The position numbers and the translations under genes were made by a program. From the NCBI GenBank assembly GCA_963989385.1, contig OZ022501.1, positions 98,974,502 to 99,038,501 on the forward strand: 64,000 nucleotides of DNA. The letters are read 5' to 3'. Position 1 is the first letter of the stretch. Each line of letters starts with the position of its first letter. This document shows positions 21,150 to 32,559 of this stretch, piece after piece. A model generated the notes under the pieces. That model did no database searches. It was not told where the DNA came from and saw only the letters and a program-made list of their open reading frames with translations. The stretch comes from Ctena decussata (Eukaryota; Mollusca; Bivalvia; Lucinida; Lucinidae).

Positions 21150-22998
21150 GAATCAGCATTGGGGGCCAACCTATCCCAGCTGGTTTATCTTATCCCCCAC
21201 CCAAGAGTTTGGAGCCACATCTTTCCAAAAGTACTGAAACTCATTTCAAGTGTTTTAATAGTAACTGTAATGAGATACCCACACCAAACACATAGTTCAT
21301 GCTTGTTTATAACAACTGATCACATAAATAATGTTGAATTAGCGGTAGGGGGCAACCTATCCCAGCTGGTTTATCTTACCCCCCACCCAAGATTTTGGAA
21401 CCGTATCTTTACAAAAGTACTGAAACTCATTTCAAGTGCTTAAATAATTATTGCAATGAGATACCCACACAATCCACATAGTTTATGCTTGTTTACAACA
21501 ACAGATCACTTGAAATACCTCGAGTCACGGATGGGGGGCAACCTATCCCAGCTGGTTTATCTTACCCCCCCACCCAAGATTTTGGAGCCATATCTTTCCA
21601 AAAGTACTGAAACTGATTTCAAGTGCTTAAATAGTTACTGCAATGAGGTACCCACACAATCCACATAGCTCATGCTTGTTTACAACAACCAATCCCTTGA
21701 AGTACCTTGAATCAGAGGTGGGGGGCAACCTATCCCAGCTGGTTTATCTTACCCCCCACCCAAGATTTTAGAGCCACATCTTCCCACAAGTACTGAAACT
21801 GAGTTCAAATGCTTAAATAGTTTCTGCAATAAGATTAAAATCTTAAAAAGTTCCTTCAAGAGCAGAGAATACATACAGAAGTAGGAACATGGGCTAGACT
21901 ACTTAGTTTCGGCTAATAAAGCCTCGTCAGTGACCCTGACAATATCTGGTGACAAAACCAGAAAAAAAACATACTGTAATTTCTTAATTTTAATTAGGCA
22001 GTTGATTCAAAGACTGATTAATTTCAAAAGGATCCAAATACTATAAAAGACGATGATCTAGAGTAATAGTCTAAATCAGTCTCAAATTTTAGATTACCCA
22101 CACAATCCACATAGCTTATGCATGGTTACAACAACCAATCACTTCATATACCTCAAATCAGGGGTGGGGGGCACCTATCCCAGCTGGTTTATCTTACCCC
22201 TCACCCAAGATTTTAGAACCACATCTTCCCAAAAGTACTGAAACTGAGTTCAAATGCTTAAATAGTTTCTGCAATAAGATACCCACACAATCCACATAGC
22301 TTATGCATGGTTACAGCAACCGATCACTTCATATACCTCAAATCAGGGGTGGGGGCAACCTATCCCAGCTGGTTTATCTTACCCCCCACCCAAGATTTTG
22401 GAGCCACATCTTTCCAAAAGTACTGAAACTCATTTCAAGTGCTTAAATAGTTACTGCAATGAGATACCCACACAAACCACATAGCTTATGCTCAGTTACA
22501 ACAACCAATTACTTGAAATACCTCTAATCAGAGGTGGGGGGCAACCTATCCCAGCTGGTTTATCTTACCCCCCACCCAAGATTTTGGAGCCACATCTTTC
22601 AAAAAGTACTGAAACTCATTTCAAGTGCTTTAATAGTAACTGTAATGAGATGCTTGTTTATAATAACCGATCATATAAATAATGTTGAATTAGCATTGGG
22701 GGCCAACCTATCCCAGCTGGTTTATCTTATCCCCCACCCAAGATTTTGGAGCCAATCTTTCCAAAAGTACTGAAATTGATTTCAAGTGTTTAATAGTTGC
22801 TGCAATGACATACCCAAACAATCCACATAGCTTATGCTCATTTACAGCAACCAATCACTTGAAATACCTCTAATCAGAGGTGGGGGGCAACCTATCCCAG
22901 CTGGTTATCTTACCCCCCACCCAAGAATTTCGAGCCACATCTTTCCAAAAGTACTGAAACTCATTTCAAGTGCTTAAATAATTATTACAATGAGATAC
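21150..22998 (+). repeat. 186-bp satellite, subfamily 2, about 9 monomers
   Basis: CAACCTATCCCAGCTGG at 21168, 21353, 21539, 21726 and, after an insertion, 22357 and 22542 keeps the 185-187 bp spacing. The second half differs from subfamily 1: GAGCCACATCTTTCCAAAAGTACTGAAACT and CACACAATCCACATAG. The inverted right arm is of this subfamily. Confidence 0.93.
21836..22094 (+). mobile_element. short insertion containing a dispersed 135-bp repeat
   Basis: Interrupts a monomer between CAATAAGAT and ACCCACACAATCC, with AGAT at both edges. The first 135 bp (GTTCCTTCAAGAGCAGAGAA, GTAGGAACATGGGC, AGCCTCGTCAGTGACCCTGA, CAATATCTGGTGAC) match 40428-40578 in inverse orientation at high identity. It has the size and conservation of a SINE body or a shared 3' domain, but no tRNA head is visible. 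Confidence 0.65.
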
Positions 22999-24800
22999 CA
23001 AGAGGTACAAGAGGTCAAGGTCATTCTTTGACCTTTGACCCAGAACTCTCTTATTTTGACAATGTCAAACAATCTGCTCAACAGCCACTTGGTCAATTGA
23101 AACCAAATTTCATACAGAGCCTCCAGGGGTTGAGGGAACGAAAAAAAATTCATACGGTCCAGGTCACATGACCAACATGGCCGCCATGCCCATATATGGT
23201 AAAAACCTTAAAAAATCTTCTTCTCCAGAACCAATTGACGGATGGCCTTGAAACTTGGTATGTAGCATTAGGTACACAAGTACTATCAAGATTGTTCAAA
23301 TTATGACCTTGGGCTGACCTTGACCTTTTTTACGGCAAGGTCAAATATGGGAAAATGCTAGAACATAAGATTTCATGGAAAGATTTGAAGATTAAGGCCT
23401 AAAAATTGGTAAATACATCAAGATTCATGAGTACAAGAGGTCGAGGTCATTCTTTATACAATCATCATAATGAGGACATGAAGATTTGTGAGTACAAGTG
23501 GTCAAGGTCATTCTTTGACCTTTGAACCAGAACTCTCATATTTTGACAATTTCAAACAATCTTATAAAAAACCACTGGGCCAATTGTAACCAAATTTCGT
23601 ATAGAGGTTCCAGGGGTTGAGGGAATGAAAATTTGTTCAAACAGTTTAGGTCACATGACCAACATGGCCGCCACACTCATATATTGTAAAAACCTTTAAA
23701 AATCTTTTTCTTCAGAATAAGTTGACCAATGGCCTTGAAACATAGTATGTAGCATTGGGTACTCCAGTTCTATCAAGAGTGTTCAAAAGGATGACATTGG
23801 GTTGACCTTGACCATTTTACAGCAAGGTCAAATATGGGAAAATGCTAGAACATAAGATTTCATGGAAAGGTTTGAAGATTTAGGCATAAAAATGGGTAAA
23901 TACATCAAGATTCATGAGTACAAGAGGTCGAGGTCATTCTTTTGACCTTTGACCCTGAATTCTCATAGTTTGACAATTTCAAACTTCTTCTTAAAAGCCA
24001 ATGAGCCAATTGTAACCAAACATCATATAGAGCCTTCAGGGGTTGAGGAAACGAAAATTTCTTCAAATGGTCTGGGTCACATGACCAACATGGCCGCCAT
24101 AACCATATATGGTATAAACCTTTAAAAATCTTCTTCTCCAGAACCAATTGACCGATGGCCTTGAAACTTGGTATGTAGCATTGGGTATCCAGTACTATCA
24201 AGATTGTTCAAATTATGACCTTTGACTGACCTTGACCTTTTTTACAGCAAGGTCAAATATGGGAAAATGCTGGAACATAAGATTTCATGGGAAGTATTTG
24301 GCCTCAAAATTGGTATATACAGTCATCTTAATGAGGTCATGAAGAATTATGTGTACAAGAGGTCAAGGTCATTCTTTGACCTTTGACCCAGATCTCTCAT
24401 ATTTTGACATTTTCAAACATTTCCTCAAAAGCCAAAGGGCCAATTGTAATCACATTACATATAGAGCCTCCAGGGGTTGATTGGTGAGCATTTGGTACTC
24501 CAGTTCTATCAAGAGTGTTCAAAATGATGACATTGGGTTGACCGTGACCATTTTACGGCAAGGTCAAATATGGGAAAATGCTAGAACATAAGATTTCATG
24601 GAAAGTTTTTGAAGATTAAGGCATAGAAAATGGTATATATGGTTGTCTTGATGAGTACATGAAGACTTATGAGTACAAGAGGTCATGGTCAGTCTTTGAC
24701 TTTTGACCCAAGACTCATATTTTGACCATTTCAGATATATAAGAAAAAGCCTGTTTTCCAATTGCTCAGGTGAGCAGTTCAGGGCCTCATGGCCCTCTTG
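22999..24800 (-). mobile_element. Helitron-like element D, CAAGAGGGCC family, 3'-truncated
   Basis: Reading the minus strand from 24800, it starts CAAGAGGGCCATGAGGCCC and continues CTGCTCACCTGAGCAATTGG, the typical start of a very abundant bivalve family. The body has about four degenerate 425-435 bp units carrying GTCAAGGTCATTCTTTGACC, CATGACCAACATGGCCGCCA and GGGAAAATGCTAGAACATAAG. No 3' hairpin is found at 22999, so that end is lost. It sits where the satellite changes orientation. Minus-strand frames of 80-98 codons are repeat by-products. Confidence 0.75.
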
Positions 24801-25765
24801 TTTCAAAAGACTGGTTGTTGTAAAGAAGCCTAAACTATGTGGATTGTGTGGTTATATCATTGCAGCAACTATTTAAGTTCTTGAAAGCAGTTTCAATTCT
24901 TTTGAACAGATATGGCTCCAAAACCTTTGAGGGGGAGGGGGGGGGGGGGGTTAAGGTAAACAAGCTGGAATAGGTTGCCTCCCCCACCCCCCACCCCCCC
25001 GTTCCAAGGAATTTCAAGGGATTGATTGCTATAATCAAGCAGTTGATATCAGGATGATGTGAATAATTCATTAAGATAGCTATTATATTACTATACAGGA
25101 ATTTCATAATCCATGGCATGGCATAGAGAGATGGTTCTCCAGAAGCTTTGGTCGGGGTAGGATTACAACAGCTGGGATAGATTCCCCCCCCCCCCTCCCC
25201 ACGCTTGATTCTAGTCATTTCAAATGTTTGATTGTTGTAAACAGGCAAAAGCTATGTGGATTGTGTGGTTACTTCATTGCCATAACTATTAAAGCACTTG
25301 ACAGCTATTTCAATATCCATGGACAGATGTGGCTCCAAAATCTTAGATCGGGGGTAAGATAAACCAGCTGGGATAGGTTGCCTCCCACCCCTGATTCAAG
25401 GTATTTCAAGTGATTGGTTATTGTAAACAAGAATAAGCTATGGGGAAGGTGTTGGTACCTCATTGCAATAACTAAATGTATTAAAGCACTTGAAAAAATT
25501 TCAATACTTTTGGAAAGATGTGGCTCCAAATTCTTGGGTGGGGGGTAAGATAAACCAGCTGGGATAGGTTGCCCCCCACCCCTAGTTCGTAGTTATTTTA
25601 AGTGATCAGTTGTTGTAAACAAGCTTAAACTATGTGGATTGTGTGGGTATCTCATTGCAGTTGCTATTTAAGCACTTGAAATCAGTATCAGTTCTTTTGG
25701 AAAGATGTGGCTCCTAAATCTTGGATGGGGGGTAAGGTAAACCAGCTGGGATAGGTTGCCCCCCA
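24801..25765 (-). repeat. 186-bp satellite, subfamily 2, inverted arm, about 5 monomers
   Basis: GGTAAGATAAACCAGCTGGG and GATAGGTTGCCCCCCACC are the reverse complements of the left-arm monomer core, and TATGTGGATTGTGTGG that of its second half. Some monomers are diverged (25000-25200) and include runs of G or C longer than ten. Confidence 0.9.
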
Positions 25766-25773
25766 CCGCAGGT

Positions 25774-28700
25774 TAGGGATGTAACGATAGTCCAAAAATG
25801 ACTATTGCGATAGTATTGACATTGCAAGAAGTACCATTGCGATACTATTACTATTGTGGACTACTATTGCAATACTATTGCGATACTATTGTTTGAAAAA
25901 TGTATTCTTGTTTTAAGGAGGAAATAATGAATATGGTATCAGTCCCATTTTGTTTTCTGTATGTATAAAATGTGTACAACAGAGGTTAACATCTGCCAAG
26001 TTTAATCTATCATTGTGTTTCATAAACACAGTTTCTAGTTATTTTTCAAATGTGCACTGGTTTGGCATATTTATGCATAAAGCCCTACATTTCAGACATG
26101 ATTGGCCAAAGAGATCAAATGTGTTCTAATGGCCAACTGAATTCTCCAGGGCCATGAACCATTATCTGTCTATAGCAGATTTTGCCTTCCCTGAATGGTT
26201 AGTGCATCTGGAGATGTTGAACAATCAGCTGACAGAAGCTGAAACAATTTTGTTAATAATATTTTTTCGTAAATATTACTTGCCACTTGTATAAATATCA
26301 TATGTCACCTATGTGTGACCAGACATGTTTACCTACATGAATAAAGTTTTGTTCTGTTCTGTTCAGTTTGTATGTACAAACCATAAATCCTGCGGATTCT
26401 GAAAACTGAGGATTTAACAGGTTTCTGCGGTTGCTTATTAACGGTAAACTCACCCCGTCCATTACCGCTGGGAGAAATGAGCCGCATTGTTAAGGTGGTG
26501 ATAATCACTGATTTGGGACAAAGACAAAAATCTGCATAAAATACTCAAAATAACACTGATCTTTCCAAAACTTAGCAGATGCCTTCTTTATGTTGTTTCT
26601 CATAATTTAGAATCCCAAAATGCAGCATTTGTTAATGTTAAAAAGTGTTTTTATAAGAGAAGATCAAAGGGTAATTTTCTGCGAATAAATCTGAAAAAAT
26701 AATATGATTATTGTTGCATAATGGAGAGCGTCCTAGCAATTATTTTTTCCATCTCTTTCACACATTATCAGGCTGAGCAGTTGGAAAAAGATGCAGTCTG
26801 TGTCCAAATTTTTTTGTCAAAACACACAGGTGAGACAGGTGATACTATTTTAACAAGGTTGAACAATTTCATCTACACACCACTGATCATGTCAGTAATG
26901 TATTATTTATATTGTAGGTGTTAACATAGGTATGCTTGCCTACCCTATATTTAATAAATGCGTCCAGTGTACATTGACTTTGTACATGGCTGAACATTGA
27001 GAAAAGGCTACCGTTTTCATCTGGTCTACATTACAATTTGAGAAAGAGTTGGAATAAATAATTGCTAGGACGCTCTTCATTATGCAATAATGCACCTTCA
27101 GCACTACGTAAATTTTCAATAACGATATTATTTTTTTCAGATTTATTCCCAGAAAATTACCCTTTGATCTTTCCTCATAAAGACTCTTTTTTAAGCAGCA
27201 TGTACGTCTATTTTGTATTCTAAACTGTAAAGAACAATGAAAATAAGAAGTCTGCTAACTTTCAGGGAGATACGTTCCTTTTTTATGGTTTTATGCAGAT
27301 TTTTACATTTACCATAAATCACCACCTTAATGGAGCGCGTGAGGGCTTTAATTTACTGAATATATTAAGTTGTCGCTAGGTACAGAGCTCATGATTACTG
27401 TTAGATGTGAACAGGTAAGACCGGTTTGCGCAGTCTGATTTGATTTATCGGTGTATGCAACCAGGTACCTTTTAATACCCGTCTCATGGATACACTGCAC
27501 GTGACAGTTGTAGTCAATTTATAGCGGCTCTTTTGATCTCTACAATGTCTGACCCATAAACGAGCAGGTTATTGCACATCAAAGCTGCGGTTAGTATTGT
27601 GCTCAATAATTGCGTAGACCTGATCAGAATGCATTATTTTCGCACTGTTGAAATTAAGTAAGATAGAAAAAAAAATTCCGATCAGCCATCAGCGGAAAAC
27701 GGCTGTCAAGTCTCAGTAGTCTGATTGAGCAAGAGGCTAAGTGTACATGCGACTAGCTTAGCTCTTGCTACCATATTACGTCAGCGCAGCCTTATCGGGG
27801 AACGCACATTGCGTATATTCATAAAGCGTTGAACATGATACCGGAAAACGTCTGCGCAGTGTGAACGCGGAAAAAAGTATATACAAATAGCATATAGACG
27901 TGACTGGCTGGTTGATTACGCCATGCGCAGATCGTCTGCTTGATAACCACGTGGTAATATGCGAGCATCATAAATCTTGAAACGGGAAAACATGTACGCT
28001 GTCTCATCAAAAAAAAAATGGTTTCAGAAAGATAACCGTACATTCGCGGGCCAGCAGAAACAATTTTCGATTATCTTGTGTGTTATGATTGAGACATTCG
28101 CAGCTGGACTGAGTGGTGCACATATTGCGAATTCTAATACTATGGGACGGACAGACAGACTCAGTACCTAGAGTGTGCAACCACGAATTCGTTAAGCTGA
28201 GCCTCCTGGGGAACATCGTTAGAGGATTTGACAGAAAAAAGAAGGGGCGAGTCAGAAATAATATCTGCGCAGCCTGATAGAAAATACATATAAAATGACT
28301 GACTTCTGATTATTATATAATTCGTCTGTCCAGCGGTATTCGGCGGAATAGCTTCATGCGAAAATACTGTACCAAAACCGGACTGCACAGCTAAACAAAT
28401 TAAATTTCATATTTCAAATTATTCGTACAGTGTCTATTCTAGGATGCGCGATTGCGGGATTCACGCTAATTTTTCTCATATCCCGCATAAATTCAGACCG
28501 AATGCGTGACAGTCCCGCGTAAAAAATAAACAATGAAAATGTCCCAAAACAAGGAATTTACTCTTGCCTCGCAGGAAATACCGCTGTTTTGAATAAAACA
28601 GCATCAAACCATCACTGCCGATGTTGTTTTCGCCATATTATGTTCATTAGAGTAGCTTCCCTTGACTTAGCTGGTCAGACGAAATACCGGAACGAATTTC

Positions 28701-29839
28701 ATTAGGGAGTGGGTAAGATGCGTAACCCGCTGCCGCACCTACGTTAGCATACCCGCGGTGGAAATTTATAAATCGCTGAAAAACTATGTATCAGCAAAAT
28801 AATCACTGTAAACCCATTGAAATACTTAGATATAGGACTAAAACCTTCAAATCAACTCAGAAAATATGTAACTGGAATGTGATAGGGATTTAGAACAGAA
28901 AAATCTATCTCAAACTGGGTGAAACAGGTCAGTTAAGATATTACTGTATAGTCTTGGACAGGAATAAATGTCTAATGTCTAAAGTCAGTTCAGATTACTG
29001 TATAGTCTTAGACAGGAATGAATGTGTAAATGTCTGTTTTATGAGCTAAATGTTTTCTGTCTGTTCGAAAATTGTCCCCCCTATTTTTTGAAAATCCCCC
29101 CAATTTTTGAGATGAAGGGGGGAAAATCCCCCTTCATTTTCAGTTTCTAGATTAGACACTGTTCGTATATACATGTGTGTGCGTACGCTGATCAGGCGCC
29201 GCGGACACGCAGGCTGAGCCAAGTCTACCTTACAGACCGTAAGGTATAATAAACACGTTCCGAAATTGCATCAATATTGGTTAATAAGTAAACCTTTCGG
29301 CACGTGCCGTTAGCTGCTAAATCTTTGACATCAAAAGCTGATCGAAATGCTTTGATCTTTGTTACCTGTTTCGGCACTGGACTATTATCAGTGGCGGCTG
29401 AGCGAATTCATTTTTCTGGAATTTGAAATAACTCCTATGTCAATTATGACACGTGTTAACGTTTTATAGACAGTAGGGAGTTTTATACGTCGGGACAACA
29501 TAAAACGGCCGTATGTAACACTTATCAAATGTATGCCAGACGCCAGAGGTGAAATTTCTTGATGTATGGAAGCAAAACCCAAACGCAATATACAGCCATA
29601 CGTCGGCTAATGGAAGCCATGTTTGTACAAACAGTCTGCCACTCACTTTCGCTTTAAAGAAAGAAGGCAACAGCGGAAATTATCTGAAAAAATTGTAATG
29701 TAGGAGACTATCGAAACTATCGATAGTCCAAAACACTATCGGCACTAGTCATCGATGTCTCACTTTACTATCTATGCAGTACTATCGGCCGAGTTACTAT
29801 TGCAATACATCGATAGTCTGATGTATTGTTACACTCCTA
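25774..29839. mobile_element. hAT-type DNA element, 4,066 bp, degenerate or non-autonomous
   Basis: Flanked by a perfect 8-bp duplication CCGCAGGT (25766-25773 and 29840-29847) inside a satellite monomer. The ends are TAGGGATGTAACGATA and, inverted, TAGGAGTGTAACAATA, which is the hAT pattern, with subterminal repeats of CTATTGCGATA/CTATCGATAG type at both ends. The interior shows no readable transposase or hAT dimerisation motif. It includes a nested foldback (26490-27330) and a segment near 26330-26370 ending in AATAAAGTTTTG plus TTCTG repeats, which may be a retroelement tail. Confidence 0.9.
26490..27330. mobile_element. 841-bp foldback element nested in the hAT element
   Basis: Both ends read TTAAGGTGGTGAT in inverse orientation and the arms match for about 290 bp with indels (landmarks AAAAATCTGCATAAAA, GATCAAAGGGTAATTTTCTG, GAGCGTCCTAGCAATTATTT). 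The loop, 26780-27040, has no gene. TTAA sits at each outer edge, so the TTAA could be a duplicated target as in piggyBac/Kolobok-type insertion, or simply part of the TIR. Confidence 0.82.
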
Positions 29840-29847
29840 CCGCAGGT

Positions 29848-30129
29848 CCAAGGAATTTCAAGTGATTGATTGTTATAATTAAGCAGTTGATGTCAGGATG
29901 ATGTGACTAATCCATTACTATAACTATTTCAGCACTATTAAGCAATTTCATAATCCATGAAGAGATTTGTAGGTCCCCCCCCCCAATTCCAGATCCGAGG
30001 AATTTCAAGTGATCCGTTGTTGTAAACATGCATGTGATATGTGGATTATGGGATTAGTTAATTCCAGTATTTATTTAAGCACTTGACAGCAATTTCAAAG
30101 TCACTTCAAAATCCTGGATGGGGGACAAG
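29848..30129 (-). repeat. diverged 186-bp satellite monomers, inverted arm
   Basis: Continuation of the right arm after the hAT element: CAAGGAATTTCAAGTGATTG, TTGTAAAC and GCACTTGACAGCAATTTCAA match inverse monomer sequence. About one and a half monomers, poorly conserved. Confidence 0.75.
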
Positions 30130-30284
30130 ATAACCAAGCTGGTTTATCTTCACCCCCGGGGGGTAAGATAAACCAGCCGGGATATGTTGCCCCCCGGGGG
30201 TGAAGATAACCAGGGTGGGGGGCAAGATATCCCGGGACAGCTTGCCCCCCGGGGGGCAAGCTGTCCAGGGGGGCAAGATAAACT
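30130..30284 (-). repeat. right terminal GC-rich module of the foldback
   Basis: Reverse complement of 16033-16260, ending GGGGCAAGATAAACT. It includes the perfect palindrome GCTTGCCCCCCGGGGGGCAAGC at 30240-30261. Confidence 0.87.
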
Positions 30285-30576
30285 GTTACAACGGGTGTTG
30301 ATAACTGCTACCCTCCGGTACATGGCATGAGGCAAAAGTTATTTTTGAAATATAAACAATAATTCAAAGAGTTCCTTCTCATCACCTTGGTAGATAATTG
30401 TGTTAATGAAAACAGGTCAATCCAATATGAATCTTACAAAAGTATCTGTTTAAAACCAAATAGTAGCTTAAGGTGTCATTAATACCTTCCGTTACTCTAT
30501 TCTATAATATTCTACTTTACTCCAATTTTGAGAAAATATTGGGGATGCCATTTGCATTTAGGAGCAAACGGACTAT

Positions 30577-31583
30577 AGGGCACCCGCTGCAGTATTCGAC
30601 CAGCTGCAGTATTCGACCAGCTCAGGTTTTCCCTGTCTGTAGCCTCAATATGTATCAACCAATCAAATATTTGCTTTCATATTTTTATGCATGCGCAATT
30701 ACTCCTTCTTTTTCTCTAGTTGCTGAACGGGCTGTGCTAATAAAAAGTCACTTGTGGTCATTATAATTTAATTGAATCAAGTCAGACTAGCAATTTCCGC
30801 CATTTTTATATCTTCCTGTAAGGAATATACTTTATATTCAAATGAAAATGAGAAGTAACATAATTTACAAAAGATCAACTTTATGTGAATAACAAGTAGT
30901 CACGCTTCATATCACCATGTGCACCTTGTCCAAATATGGTTTGACCTTTACAATCACGTGGCCAGTGCTGGTCGAATACTAGAACAGGTCAATGAGCAGT
31001 TTGTAGTATTCGACCAGGTATGGATTAATTTGAGTCCGCAAACAAGATGAATTAAATAGTATGATGAAGACTTCTAATTTGATTGGTGATTTTATTCAAA
31101 CAGTAAAACAATACTTATACAAATAGAAAATGTTACATAAAATATCATTTCTGTGAAACAAGTGCCTGTGCTTGAAATGTGAATAATTTCTTGCACTACT
31201 TTGTAATAGCGTCCTTGTCAGCTTAGGGAGACAATAATTTTGTTTATTACTAAATGATTTCAATCATGCATTGATGATTGAATATAAACAGTGCTTGAAA
31301 ATAGTTTCTGAAGTGATTCCTGGAGCTATGACACATATTTTTTAAAAACGTACACCTGGTCGAATTTTACCTCAACTGGTCGAATACTAGAACGCCCCCC
31401 TTGGGGACCCCAAATGGTTTTGACGCGGAAAATGTTAATCGAGTACGCCGCTGATAACTTCCGGTTAGAGAAGGTGTGTATTGTAAACAATGTAAAACGT
31501 GTTTTTATGCATAATTATGGACAGATAACAGTAATTAAACTAATTGCATTGACTGGTCGAATACTGCAGCGGGGTTCTGCCCT
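30577..31583. mobile_element. 1-kb MITE-like element with repeated AGTATTCGACCAG motif
   Basis: The ends are AGGGCA-CCCGCTGCAGTATTCGACCAG and its inverse (CTGGTCGAATACTGCAGCGGGG...TGCCCT), with a four-base difference near the tip. The motif AGTATTCGACCAG recurs at 30591, 30608, 30968(-), 31005, 31376(-) and 31553(-), with a partial copy at 31356(-). No coding sequence and no clear target duplication. Confidence 0.7.
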
Positions 31584-31609
31584 TTTCTATGGAGGCTAAC
31601 TTTTAAAGG

Positions 31610-31710
31610 AAAAGGGTCTACTCCTTAAGAAAAGAATTTGCTCTCAGAGGAGCAAATTCTCTTAAGAATTTGCTCAAAGAGGAGAAAATTCTTAAGAAGT
31701 AGACCCTTTT
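31610..31710. mobile_element. short foldback
   Basis: AAAAGGGTCTACT...CTTAAGAA on the left pairs with TTCTTAAGAAGTAGACCCTTTT on the right, around repeats of GAATTTGCTC and GAGCAAATTC. No coding. Related phrases continue to about 31800. Confidence 0.7.
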
Positions 31711-31977
31711 TAGAAGGATCTGTCACCAGGAAAGCAAGCAGGAGCAAATTCTTTTCTTAAAGCACAGACCCTTTCTGGAAGGGTTTTGTCATGATGTCCA
31801 AAAAGTTATTTTCTTTTAAAAAGAAGAGACCTACCCAACACATAAACAGGCATTTATAAAACCTAACAAGATTTTTAGTGAAAATAATTACCGATCTTCA
31901 GATTAACAACCTGTTTTATGCCTACTTTCGGTTTGGAGTTACCTACCTTGTCGCAGCGCCCCCCTGAGACTACTTTA

Positions 31978-32120
31978 GCATTGAATTGTTGAGTATTAAT
32001 TCACTGTTTGTCGGTCAGTTGTACGTAGGTATATGAATATATATCATTTGAGCTCCGCGCTGGTGATATGATCTACTTTACAACTGACCTCCAAACAGTG
32101 AATTATTACTCAATTCACTG
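31978..32120. mobile_element. 143-bp foldback
   Basis: Arms of about 40 bp: TTAATTCACTGTTTG, GGTCAGTTGTA and the inverse TACAACTGACC, CAAACAGTGAATTATTACTC. Immediately to the right GTGTCCGCGTACTGGT is directly repeated twice (32139-32172). Confidence 0.75.
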
Positions 32121-32174
32121 CTAGAGCTGATCTACAAGTGTCCGCGTACTGGTTGTGTCCGCGTACTGGTCAGG

Positions 32175-32559
32175 TCTGTCTAATTAAACTTAACACAAGA
32201 CTTGTGGCAGCTCTGAACAGAAAGAGGGAGAATAATATCAACAAGAATAAGAACTTACACGTTCGATTCCATCCACTCCCAAAACGGCACCTTAAAGTTT
32301 ACAAAATCCAAGAAGGCACGATATTATCAACGGTCAAATGCCGCCAAGTGCTCATGAATGATTTTTTTTTTTTTTTTGGCTTACATTGTATAATTCCTGC
32401 CCTTATAGGAACACCTGGCAATTTCAATGAGTAGACTTTTGACAGTCCACCACCACCGTATATTGAAATAAATGTCCACACAATAAAATATATCCAGTCT
32501 TCCAGGAAATGCAATGCCCACTGAAATCTTCCCCTGCTTACTTTAATAGTGGAACAAGG
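32175..32559. other. unassigned stretch with poly-T
   Basis: No gene recognised. A 16-base T run lies near 32361-32377. The overlapping 98- and 71-codon frames have no known domain. Confidence 0.35.

Larger units (their letters stand above)
16033..30284. mobile_element. 14-kb foldback structure with satellite arms
   Basis: The two ends are inverted copies of one GC-rich module, beginning AGTTTATCTTGC and containing GGACAGCTTGCCCCC, the palindrome GCTTGCCCCCCGGGGGGC, GATATCTTGCCCCCC and a TGGTTATCTT segment. Inside the left end lie plus-oriented 186-bp monomers; inside the right end the same monomers run in minus orientation. The two orientations meet at a Helitron-like element near 23-24.8 kb. 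The right arm is much shorter than the left and is interrupted by a hAT element. A 17-bp direct repeat, GGGTGTTGATAACTGCT, lies at 16006-16022 and 30293-30309 just outside the ends. No transposase is seen. Confidence 0.7.

Noticed and set aside
16312..22773. Many 60-120 codon frames with repeated phrases such as NLSQLVYLTPHP
   Set aside because: They restate the 186-bp satellite and shift frame from monomer to monomer.
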